Under the pieces are notes generated by a model. The model was not told the DNA's origin and made no database searches. It saw only the letters and a list, made by a program, of their open reading frames with translations. A stretch of 64,000 nucleotides of DNA from Ovis canadensis (lineage: Eukaryota > Chordata > Mammalia > Artiodactyla > Bovidae), in the NCBI RefSeq assembly GCF_042477335.2, contig NC_091262.1, forward strand, positions 46,659,001-46,723,000. The letters are read 5' to 3'. Below are positions 43,801-48,560 of the stretch, one piece after another (the first letter of the stretch is position 1; each line of letters begins with the position of its first letter). Position numbers and translations under genes: made by a program.

Positions 43801-45207
43801 CAGCTGAGCATGGTGGACCCAGACTCCGCTCCCGGGGAGATTGAGTATGAGGTGCAGCGGGCCCCCCACAATGGCTTCCTGAGCCTGGCAGGGGCCAGCC
43901 CGGGGCCGGTGACCCGCTTCACGCAGGCTGACGTGGATGCAGGACGCCTGGCATTCGTGGCCAACGGGAGCAGCGTGGTGGGTGTGTTCCAGCTAAGCGT
44001 GTCTGACGGGGCCAGCCCGCCCCTGCTCGTGTCCCTGGCGGTGGATGTCCTTCCCTCAGCCATTGAGGTGCAGCTGCGGGCACCGCTGGAGGTGCCCCAA
44101 GCTTTAGGGCGCTCCTCCCTGAGCCGGCAGCAGCTCCGAGTGGTTTCCGATCGGGAAGAGCCAGACGCAGCCTACCGCCTCACCCAGGGGCCCCGTTATG
44201 GGCATCTGCTGGTGGGCGGGCAGCCTGCCACAGCCTTCAGCCAGCTCCAGGTAGACCAGGGGGACGTGGTCTTTGCCTTCACCAACTTCTCCTCCTCTCA
44301 CGATCAGTTCAGCATCCTGGCACTGGCCAGGGGTGCCAACGCATCCGCCACGGTGAACGTCACCGTGAGGGCTCTGCTGCACGTGTGGACAGGTGGGCCA
44401 TGGCCCCAGGGTGCCACCCTGCGCCTGGACCCCACTGTCTTAGATGCGGGAGAGCTGGCCAACCGCACGGGCAGCGTACCGCGTTTCCGGCTCTTGGCAG
44501 GACCCCGGCACGGCCGCGTGGTACGAGTGCCCCGGGCCAGGACAGAGCCGCGGGGCGGCCAGCTTGTGGAGCAGTTCACCCAGCAGGACCTTGAGGATGG
44601 CCGGCTGGGGCTGGAGGTGGGCAGGCCAGAGGGTAGCTCTCCCGGCCCCATGGGCGACAGTCTCACTCTGGAGCTATGGGCAAGAGGTGTCCCTCCCGCT
44701 GTGGCCTCGCTGGACTTTGCCACGGAGCCTTTCAATGCAGCCCGGACCTACAGAGTGGCTCTGCTCAGTCTGCCTGAGGCTGCTCGGACCGAAGCCGGGG
44801 AGCCAGAGAGCGGCAACCCCACAGGCGGGCCAAGCCCAGCAACCTCCAGCCCTGTGCCCCCAGTGGCCAGCAGGGGCTTCCTGGGCTTCCTGGAGGCCAA
44901 CATGTTCAGCGTCATCATCCCCATCTGCCTGGTCCTCCTGCTCCTGGTGCTGATCGTGCCCCTGCTCTGCTACCTCCGCAAACGCAACAAGACAGGCAAG
45001 CACCACGTCCAGGTGCTGACCGCCAAGCCCCGAAATGGCCTGGCCAGTGACGCCGAGACCTTCCGCAAGGTGGAGCCAGGCCAGGCCATCCCACTGACAG
45101 CGGTGCCTGGCCAGGGGCCCCCACCAGGGGGCCAGCCTGACCCCGAGCTGCTGCAGTTCTGCCGGACAGCCAACCCTGCCCTCAAGAATGGCCAGTACTG
45201 GGTGTGA
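10734..45207 (+). CDS. CSPG4: CSPG4 (NG2) chondroitin sulfate proteoglycan 4, ten coding exons
   Basis: Spliced coding region: join 10734-10821, 29639-29802, 31466-34996, 36134-36616, 36938-37114, 38718-38916, 38996-39130, 39230-39396, 42939-43122, 43373-45207. It totals 6963 nt, giving 2320 residues plus TGA. All introns are GT-AG and phases agree at every junction. The product is a single-pass membrane proteoglycan: signal peptide about 1-29, two laminin G-like domains about 30-193 and 203-380, an acidic linker, 15 CSPG (cadherin-like) repeats to about 2185, a transmembrane segment about 2222-2244, and a 76-residue tail ending QYWV, a PDZ ligand (MUPP1, GRIP1 and syntenin in known species). 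It binds collagens, growth factors and integrins at the surface of pericytes and glial precursors. Near full-length identity to human CSPG4 (2322 residues) makes the call secure. Oddities in the glycosylation and ERK sites are described under findings. Confidence 0.98.
12355..12600 (+). mobile_element. Ancient interspersed repeat remnant, family not assigned
   Basis: Reads like a degraded mammalian-wide repeat with TGAGCTAAACCTTGGAGGAT, AAGGAGGCCAGTAGCCTGGA and GCAGTAGGGAGCCAGTGCAG. Related remnants occur near 20430-21130, 35700-35810, 41280-42240 and 53440-54330. No coding potential; the boundaries are approximate. Confidence 0.45.
13519..13552. repeat. GT microsatellite, interrupted
   Basis: A run of GT units broken by CTGTGTATGTCT, in CSPG4 intron 1. 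It is likely to vary in length between individuals. Confidence 0.9.
13841..13866 (+). promoter_or_regulatory. G-quadruplex motif with GC boxes in CSPG4 intron 1
   Basis: Four G tracts of 5, 3, 5 and 5 bases separated by single bases: AGGAGGGGGCGGGTGGGGGC followed by GGGGG. The short loops make this a strong G-quadruplex candidate, and the same bases contain overlapping SP1-type GGGCGG/GGGGCGGGG boxes. It sits in a locally GC-rich stretch (13700-14000). A regulatory role is inference. Confidence 0.5.
14219..14343 (+). mobile_element. CHR-type SINE, short, with target-site duplication
   Basis: Carries ATCTCCCTGGTGGTCCAGTG, GGTTTGATCCCTGGTTGGGG and AACTAAGATCCCACATGC, then a short A-rich tail. 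Direct repeats AAGACTCCTTCTCCAGG at 14202-14218 and AAGACTCCTTCTTCAGG at 14344-14360 match at 16 of 17 bases and define the insertion. Confidence 0.92.
15691..15967 (-). mobile_element. Bov-A2-type SINE dimer, inverted
   Basis: Two tandem Bov-A units on the minus strand. The first on the plus strand reads GTCGTGTCCAACTCTGTGCG, GACCCCATAGACGGCAGCCC and GCAAGAACACTGGAGTGGG. The second repeats the order from AGTCGCTCAGTCGTGTCTGA to GTACTGGAGTGGGGTGCC. Short direct repeats TGTAAAAA at 15680-15687 and 15966-15973 are compatible with a target-site duplication. Confidence 0.88.
16492..16541. repeat. GT/CA inverted repeat in intron 1
   Basis: A GT-rich arm (GTGTGCACGTGTGTGTGTGC) is followed after a few bases by a CA-rich arm (TGCACACACGTGCACACACA). 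The two pair with each other apart from a small bulge and both contain CACGTG. Alternating purine-pyrimidine sequence plus inverted symmetry favours Z-DNA or cruciform structures. Confidence 0.85.
16793..16802 (+). promoter_or_regulatory. MEF2-like AT-rich element
   Basis: CTATAAATAT matches the MEF2 consensus YTAWWWWTAR at 9 of 10 positions. It lies in non-repetitive intron 1 sequence. It could equally be a cryptic TATA box; binding is not shown. Confidence 0.25.
16927..16957. repeat. AC microsatellite
   Basis: A run of about 14 AC units with one interrupting T (ACACTCAC), in CSPG4 intron 1. Confidence 0.92.
17150..17320 (+). mobile_element. MIR element
   Basis: MIR landmarks in order: CTGAGCCTCAGTTTTCTCCT, CTCTAAAATAGGATAAATAA, TTCCTACCTCCTGTGTG and AAATACTCAGTAGGTGCCTG. 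The degradation is typical of this old family. Confidence 0.7.
18863..18906. promoter_or_regulatory. Pair of AP-1 motifs in CSPG4 intron 1
   Basis: TGACTCA at 18863-18869 and TGAGTCA at 18900-18906 are both exact AP-1 (TGASTCA) sites with 37 bases between their starts. The first is embedded in GTTGACTCATTGCTCAG, which also resembles a MAF/NRF2-type element. The surrounding 18780-18970 has no recognisable repeat. Function as an enhancer is inference. Confidence 0.4.
19942..19951 (+). promoter_or_regulatory. Exact MEF2 consensus (or TATA-like) element
   Basis: CTATAAATAG fits the MEF2 consensus YTAWWWWTAR at all 10 positions and is followed by GGG. It lies in intron 1, in sequence without a recognised repeat. 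It may instead be a TATA box for an intronic start site; sequence alone cannot decide. Confidence 0.35.
22600..22720 (+). mobile_element. MIR element
   Basis: Contains GGGGCTTGAATCCCAGCCTG, GAGCCTCAGTTTCCTCACCT and GTAAAATGGGAGCAACCTCA in MIR order. Confidence 0.72.
23597..23807 (-). mobile_element. Bov-tA SINE, inverted
   Basis: On the plus strand it starts GAAAGTGAAAGTGAAAGTTG and continues with GACTGCAGCCCACCAGGCTC, CTCTGTCCATGGGATTCTCG, CCCTTCTCCAGGGGATCTTC and CATGAGCCACGAGGGAAGCC, the full reverse complement of a Bov-tA element. Located in CSPG4 intron 1. Confidence 0.9.
25345..25497. promoter_or_regulatory. Candidate muscle-type cluster: CArG-like box with three M-CAT motifs
   Basis: CCTTATAAAG at 25396-25405 differs from the SRF CArG consensus CC(A/T)6GG at one base. 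It is surrounded by three TEAD M-CAT cores: CATTCC at 25345-25350 and GGAATG at 25427-25432 and 25492-25497. All lie within about 150 bp of GC-rich, non-repetitive intron 1 sequence. CSPG4 is expressed in smooth muscle and pericytes, where SRF and TEAD factors act, so the grouping is plausible as an enhancer. CCTTATAAAG could also serve as a TATA box. Confidence 0.35.
25531..25553 (+). promoter_or_regulatory. G-quadruplex motif in intron 1
   Basis: G tracts of four, three, four and four bases (GGGGTGGGTGGGGTGGGG) with single-T loops. Location is CSPG4 intron 1, adjacent to the CArG/M-CAT cluster. Confidence 0.45.
26557..26641. repeat. Imperfect CA-rich repeat
   Basis: Degenerate CA-rich stretch (ACACGCGCACACATGCACAA and similar) in CSPG4 intron 1. 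Confidence 0.8.
29639..29802 (+). CDS. CSPG4: CSPG4 exon 2: start of laminin G-like domain 1
   Basis: Residues 30-84. The acceptor TTCACACAG/CCTCC gives ASFFGENHLEVPVATAL, the conserved N-terminus of mature CSPG4. The exon ends QLYSGRLQ at a CAG/GTCAGT donor. It encodes the first strands of laminin G-like domain 1, which with domain 2 forms the globular N-terminal head. Confidence 0.97.
29803..31465 (+). other. CSPG4: CSPG4 intron 2
   Basis: 1663 bp, GT-AG. It carries an L2-like stretch near 29950-30200 and an inverted Bov-tA SINE at 30271-30488. Nothing else is recognised in the remaining sequence. Confidence 0.95.
30271..30488 (-). mobile_element. Bov-tA SINE, inverted
   Basis: On the plus strand: TGCTACTGCTATTGTTCAGA, GTAGCCTGCCAGGCTCCTCT, CAAGAATACTGGAACAGGTA, GGATCTTCCTGACCCAGGG, and the terminal ACTGAGCCACCTGGGAAGCC. 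Complete and well preserved, in CSPG4 intron 2. Confidence 0.93.
31466..34996 (+). CDS. CSPG4: CSPG4 exon 3: laminin G domains and first CSPG repeats
   Basis: Residues 85-1261 in one 3531-nt exon, phase 0 at both ends (CTCAG/GTC to GAG/GTAAAG). It encodes the rest of laminin G-like domain 1, all of domain 2, an acidic linker near residues 370-385 (EEDEYEEDAY), and roughly the first eight CSPG repeats, each with motifs such as FTQEDL and VxFVHxG. In human and rat the principal chondroitin sulfate site lies in this exon (human Ser995). Here the segment reads QGEGSSDMAW with Ser993-Ser994 and no Ser-Gly. A conserved DADSGF occurs at residues 1044-1049. Several N-x-S/T sequons are visible. Antisense open frames over this exon are compositional shadows. 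Confidence 0.98.
34997..36133 (+). other. CSPG4: CSPG4 intron 3, GT-rich
   Basis: 1137 bp, GT-AG. It has GT-rich stretches at about 35098-35240 and 35958-36100, the latter only 30-170 bases upstream of exon 4. The acceptor is CTCTGATAACCAG/GCAGCC, with purines close to the AG and only a modest pyrimidine tract. A remnant of an old repeat lies near 35700-35810. Confidence 0.93.
36134..36616 (+). CDS. CSPG4: CSPG4 exon 4: CSPG repeats
   Basis: Residues 1262-1422, starting AAQEAVPPADIVFSV and ending LSAFSWRE at a GAG/GTACGG donor; phase 0 at both ends. It covers a CSPG repeat and the start of the next, with the typical FSQEAVDAGRVLYLH repeat motif. The weak acceptor and GT-rich intron upstream make it the exon most likely to depend on auxiliary splicing signals. 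Confidence 0.96.
36617..36937 (+). other. CSPG4: CSPG4 intron 4
   Basis: 321 bp, GTACGG to CCCGCAG. Nothing recognisable inside apart from GC-rich unique sequence. Confidence 0.93.
36938..37114 (+). CDS. CSPG4: CSPG4 exon 5: CSPG repeat
   Basis: Residues 1423-1481, starting VEQQLIRYVHDGSET and ending PILTTNTGLQ; 59 codons, phase 0. It completes the repeat begun in exon 4 (VHDGSE motif) and contains the inter-repeat motif ILPVNDQPP that closes most CSPG repeats. Confidence 0.96.
37115..38717 (+). other. CSPG4: CSPG4 intron 5
   Basis: 1603 bp, GT-AG. It contains MIR-like fragments near 37180-37230 and 37530-37690. A small decamer repeat lies at 38517-38543. No coding exon is supported. Confidence 0.92.
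38517..38543. repeat. Short decamer tandem repeat
   Basis: AGCCCTAGGG is repeated head to tail about 2.7 times in CSPG4 intron 5. Confidence 0.8.
38718..38916 (+). CDS. CSPG4: CSPG4 exon 6: CSPG repeat
   Basis: Residues 1482 to part of 1548, starting MWEGATVPIPAEAL and ending LVLFSHR, phase 0 in and phase 1 out (AGAG/GTAGGC). It includes an acidic TDSDSGPEDL segment with a Ser-Gly dipeptide. Confidence 0.96.
38917..38995 (+). other. CSPG4: CSPG4 intron 6 (79 bp)
   Basis: A near-minimal GC-rich intron, GTAGGC to GTCCCAG. It is in the size range removed by intron definition. Confidence 0.95.
38996..39130 (+). CDS. CSPG4: CSPG4 exon 7: CSPG repeat
   Basis: Parts of residues 1548-1593, starting GALDGGFRFSLSDGEH and ending RTLTVCP, phase 1 at both ends (CCAG/GTGGGT). 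It forms the C-terminal strands of the repeat begun in exon 6. Confidence 0.96.
39131..39229 (+). other. CSPG4: CSPG4 intron 7 (99 bp)
   Basis: Short GC-rich intron, GTGGGT to CTCGCAG, with nothing else recognised. Confidence 0.95.
39230..39396 (+). CDS. CSPG4: CSPG4 exon 8: CSPG repeat
   Basis: Residues 1593-1648, starting GSVQPLSSQSLRASSSAG and ending LENFTQAE at GAG/GTAAGG; phase 1 in, phase 0 out. It carries an NFT sequon and the FTQAE repeat motif that continues in exon 9 as VYAGNVLYEHE. Confidence 0.96.
41280..42240 (+). mobile_element. Ancient interspersed repeat remnant, split by a SINE
   Basis: Landmarks GGTCACACAGGGTCTTTGAA and AGGCTCACCCTGACTTCTGT precede the SINE. Afterwards come CAATGATCCAGGCCAGAGAT, GAGATGTCCTTCAGACATCC and GAGCCTGGAGTTCAGGAGAG. 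The order resembles a common mammalian repeat also seen at 53440-54330; the family name is not assigned. Confidence 0.5.
41530..41729 (+). mobile_element. Bov-tA SINE, 5' truncated
   Basis: Reads AACCCACCTGCAAATGCAGG, GGTTCGATCCCTGGGTCAG, AACCCACTCCAGTATCCTTG, GGACAGAGGAGCCTGGCAGG, and a 3' end TGCAAAGAGTTGGACACGAT. Located in CSPG4 intron 8. Confidence 0.92.
42939..43122 (+). CDS. CSPG4: CSPG4 exon 9: CSPG repeat
   Basis: Residues 1649 to part of 1710, starting VYAGNVLYEHEMPSE and ending RPSRLWRNK, phase 0 in and phase 1 out (AAAG/GTGAAC). It closes the repeat begun in exon 8. Confidence 0.96.
43123..43372 (+). other. CSPG4: CSPG4 intron 9
   Basis: 250 bp, GTGAAC to ATCCCCAG. No recognised element. 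Confidence 0.94.
43373..45207 (+). CDS. CSPG4: CSPG4 exon 10: last CSPG repeats, transmembrane segment, cytoplasmic tail
   Basis: Parts of residue 1710 through 2320 and the TGA stop. It encodes the final CSPG repeats (FTQADVDAGRLAFVANGSS and FTQQDLEDGRLGLEVG motifs), a Pro/Ser/Thr-rich juxtamembrane stretch near 2180-2210, a hydrophobic segment about 2222-2244 (MFSVIIPICLVLLLLVLIVP region), and a basic stop-transfer RKRNK. The tail holds Thr2250 (PKC-alpha site in rat, kept), Thr2308 (ERK site in rat, here followed by Ala instead of Pro) and the C-terminal PDZ ligand QYWV. The juxtamembrane EPESGN at 2186-2191 has a Ser-Gly not present in the human sequence as I recall it. Confidence 0.98.
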
Positions 45208-46125
45208 GGCCTGGCCTGGGCCCAGATGCTGATTGGGCCAGGGACAGGCTTGCTCGGGCCCCGGCCCCATTGCTCCCATACCCTGGTGCTGTCTGAGTCT
45301 GGGCCAGAGAGTCCTGGGGATACCAGGGTGTGGAGGGTGCTGGGAGAAAGGCCCAGGGATCCAGGACCAAGTGGAGTCGAGCTGGAACCTCTCCAGCTCA
45401 CTTCTGGCCAAGAGAACTGCAAGGGGCCGAGAACAGAGGCAGGCTCGGAGTCAGTCCCCTGCCCTGGAGCTAGTGTGGGTGATCAAAACTAGAGCGACCT
45501 CCTAGATGAACAGGACTCTGAGTCCTGGGTCTGTGACCTTGGGTAAGTCACACTTGACCCAGGCTGCTAAGAGGGCAAGGAGCAGAGAGGGATGGCGGGG
45601 ACAGATGGGGATTCCTGGATTTTTCACTCCGTGCCAGGCCTCCCCTCATCTCTGCCCCAGGATGGGGAGGAAAATTTCTTCCCCTGGTTTTTCAGGGAGA
45701 TGCTATTCCCTGGAGCAGAGGGCAGGAGGAGAGGGTCCCCCCTACTCTCTCAAAAGCATAAGCAGTGGAATCATATATCCAGGGTGCCAGGTGGGTGGGT
45801 TGCTCTGGGATGGTTTTATTTAAGGGGGATTGCAAGGAAGCTATTTAACATGGTGCTGAGCCAGCCCAGACTGATGGAGCCCCTGGAGTAAGGGATGGAG
45901 AAAGGTCTGAGGCCAGCTCACTCCCAAGGCCCCAGCTTGATGGGTGATGGCTAGGCGAGAGTGGGTCTGTGGCCCTGAAGAGGGCTGAGCTGGGGAGCAT
46001 ACAGGGTCTCAGGCCCTGGAGTGCTGCAGTGCCTGTGCCCCTTGAGGACTGTTGGGGGTGGGGGGGTACTTGGGGGCACTGGGCTCTGTGAGGCCTGGAT
46101 AAAAGGTGCTTCAGAGGTTCTGGAC
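45208..46125 (+). other. CSPG4: CSPG4 3'UTR (estimated end)
   Basis: Sequence after the stop codon to just past the candidate poly(A) signal, about 0.9 kb, comparable to the roughly 1.1 kb 3'UTR I recall for human CSPG4. It has a MIR-like patch near 45500-45560 and G-rich runs near 46049-46075. The end is inferred from the signal only. Confidence 0.55.
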
Positions 46126-46142
46126 AGCTGTGTGTTGTTTGT
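46098..46142 (+). terminator. CSPG4: Candidate CSPG4 poly(A) signal
   Basis: A GATAAA variant hexamer at 46098-46103 is followed 25-40 bases later by a GT-rich downstream element (TGTGTGTTGTTTGTCTG). No canonical AATAAA occurs between the stop codon and this point. The combination and the distance from the stop fit a mammalian 3' end. Confidence 0.5.
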
Positions 46143-46642
46143 CTGACCATGCACTGGGCCCCCGTCCACACTAGCCTGCACTCCCCCAGGCCTGTCACCA
46201 GGATAGATGGGACCTGAATTTCCACCTCCTGGAGCCTTTCAGATCGCCTCTGCCTCCGCCTGTGCGGGCAGGTGGGCCAGTCTTTGTGGGATGGGGCTTT
46301 GGTTCGGCAGAGACAAGCTAGGCCCTCTCCAGGGAGCTTGAAGAAAAGAAAACAAAAACAAGAAACACTCAGAGCCCCAGCTGTAGATGCCTTAGCCTGA
46401 GTTTGGGGCTCCACAGCCTTGTTTCTCTGTCCACCTCTCAAGAGGTTGGAACAGCAAAGATGGGGAGAGGGGGACTTGGGGATCCCAAGGCTGGGGCACA
46501 GGGCCAGGGGCAGAGGGGGGCTTGGGAATCCCCAGGCTGGGGCATGGGGAGAGGGATAGAGAAGGACCATCACAGCTGCTTCTGCTCGGTTCCCTGGAGA
46601 TTTTCCCATGGAAGGTTTCTGCTGGTCTCTGCCCTTCCAACA

Positions 46643-46805
46643 GGGTTTCCCTAGTGGCTCAAGGGTAAAGAACCCATCTGTCAATGCAGGAGACAAGGGT
46701 TCAACCCCTGGGTGGGAAGAGCCCCTGGAGAAGGAAATGGCATCCTACTCCAGTATATTCTTGCCTAAGCAGTCCCATCGCCAGAGGAGCCTGGCAGGCT
46801 ACAGA
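46643..46805 (+). mobile_element. Bov-tA SINE
   Basis: GGTTTCCCTAGTGGCTCAAG, AGAACCCATCTGTCAATGC, GGTTCAACCCCTGGGTGGG, CTGGAGAAGGAAATGGCATC and GAGGAGCCTGGCAGGCTACA in Bov-tA order; the 3' end is truncated. Confidence 0.9.
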
Positions 46806-47480
46806 GGACCTAACGAGAGGACCGAGAGTGCTTTTCAAAGGCAGAGCAAGCGGCAAGCGTTCCAAAAAGTCATCTGTCCCTGTAGCCAGAGAGAGATCTG
46901 AGACAAAGCATCCTCAGACCATCTTTCATGAGTTGCCAAGGAGCCACCACTCTCTGGTCCTTTCCCTTCAGAGGGTCTCCCAGGATCGTGGGCAATGGAG
47001 ACAGATTCAAGGTCCCAGAGAAGAGCCCAGGCCCTGGGAGCAGGTTGAAGTCCTCAGGAGAAAAACAGGGGGAAAGTGGTCTGAGCTCTGGGGGCACGTG
47101 CGAGGGCAGAGGAGGGGAGGGTAAAGGGAGGGGCGTCTGGGACCTGAGCACAGCTGCACTGGGGGTGAAGGCCCTAGCCAGCCTCTGGCAGCTCAGCAGC
47201 ATCACCTCTCTGCTATTCTTCACATCTGTAGCATCTGAACCAGGAATTAGGGCAAGAGAGGAGATTCCCTCCCCGCCACGCTGCTGTCCCTGGACCACCC
47301 CTCCCCACAATGCCCTTCACATCTCAGCATCCAGCCTCCTAGGACTTCCCCTACTCTCAGAAGTTTTGGGAAGGAAACCTGGAATCCTGGTAGGTCACTG
47401 CATGAAGGGCCCCCAGAGGACCCAGGGGGACTAAGAGGGCAAGAGGCTTGTCTAGAGTCTCGCACAGCAGGCAGCCATGT

Positions 47481-47665
47481 GTGCGTATTAAGTCACTTCA
47501 TTCTTTCTGACTCTGCGACCTTACAGACTGTAGCCCACCAGGCTCCTCTGTCCATGGGGATTCTCCAGGCAAGAATTCTGGAGTGGGTTGCCATTTCCTA
47601 CTCCAGGGGATCTTTCCAACCCAGAGCTCAAACCTGTGTCTCATGTCTCCTGCATTGGGTAGACC
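47481..47665 (-). mobile_element. Bov-tA SINE, inverted
   Basis: Plus-strand order TTCTTTCTGACTCTGCGACC, GACTGTAGCCCACCAGGCTC, GCAAGAATTCTGGAGTGGG, TTTCCTACTCCAGGGGATC and CATGTCTCCTGCATTGGGT is the reverse complement of Bov-tA; the tRNA-like head is truncated. Confidence 0.9.
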
Positions 47666-48429
47666 AGAACCCTGAGCACAGCCAGCTCCTCTTGCCACAT
47701 TGAAAGCCTCCCCCTCATGGAAGGTGGCCAGGACCCATAAGTAGCGGCTCTGCAGAGATCCCTCTGTACCCGGAGCTCAAAGTCCTGGCTCCAGCTTCCT
47801 TTTCAAGCCTGGCCTCTCCAATCCACCCCACACCAGCCTCACCCAGGGGCCCTGCCAAGGGCGTCTCCATGCCACGCCCCTCTCTCTGGTCTGCTTCTCT
47901 CCAGAGTTCAAGGCTGCATCCTCGGGGCCCTGATATCTGGGGCCAGCCTCCACCCAGAGCAGCCAGTTTCCCTGAGAGTGTAAGCTGAGATGAAGGTGAC
48001 GGACTCACCAGGCAGGATCTGGCTCGGCTCGGGTTCCCCCAGGAGGCCTGACGACACCCTCTCTGTTCACGTGGCCCAGCCTGCCCTGCCCCCAGCGAGC
48101 TGGCACAGGCCGATACTGCTCTTGCTCCTTCAAGCCTGGGCTGGACAGTGGGCTGCCACCCAGGTGTTGTGCCAGCGGCTCTGCCGGGACCTGGGAGAGG
48201 GTCTTTGACTGGCACACCATCTTCAGAGTCCATTCTAAATGTGGGGCCTCAGTTTATTAGGTAAACCCCCTTGCAGATTTCAGATAAGCACCCCCAACTT
48301 AAGGAGGTTGCTACCCACTTTACAAAATAACTCACCATTCCTTCATTTAAGGAGCTGGTTCCTCCCAGGCACTGAGAATAGTAGCCAGCCTGTGTACAAG
48401 CACTCAGGAATGTCCGGGAGCCTCTGACC

Positions 48430-48560
48430 CTGTTAGACACACACACACAATGTGGGCTTGTGCTCACAGCTGTGCACCTTCAGACCTTCAGAAACACAAC
48501 ACAGAGATACATACTTGCCTATGTACCCCCTATACACATACACAAACACGCACTTACAGG
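48430..48560. repeat. Imperfect CA-rich repeat
   Basis: Scattered CA units (ACACACACACACAATGTGG, CATACACAAACACGCACTT) form a degenerate simple repeat. Confidence 0.7.
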
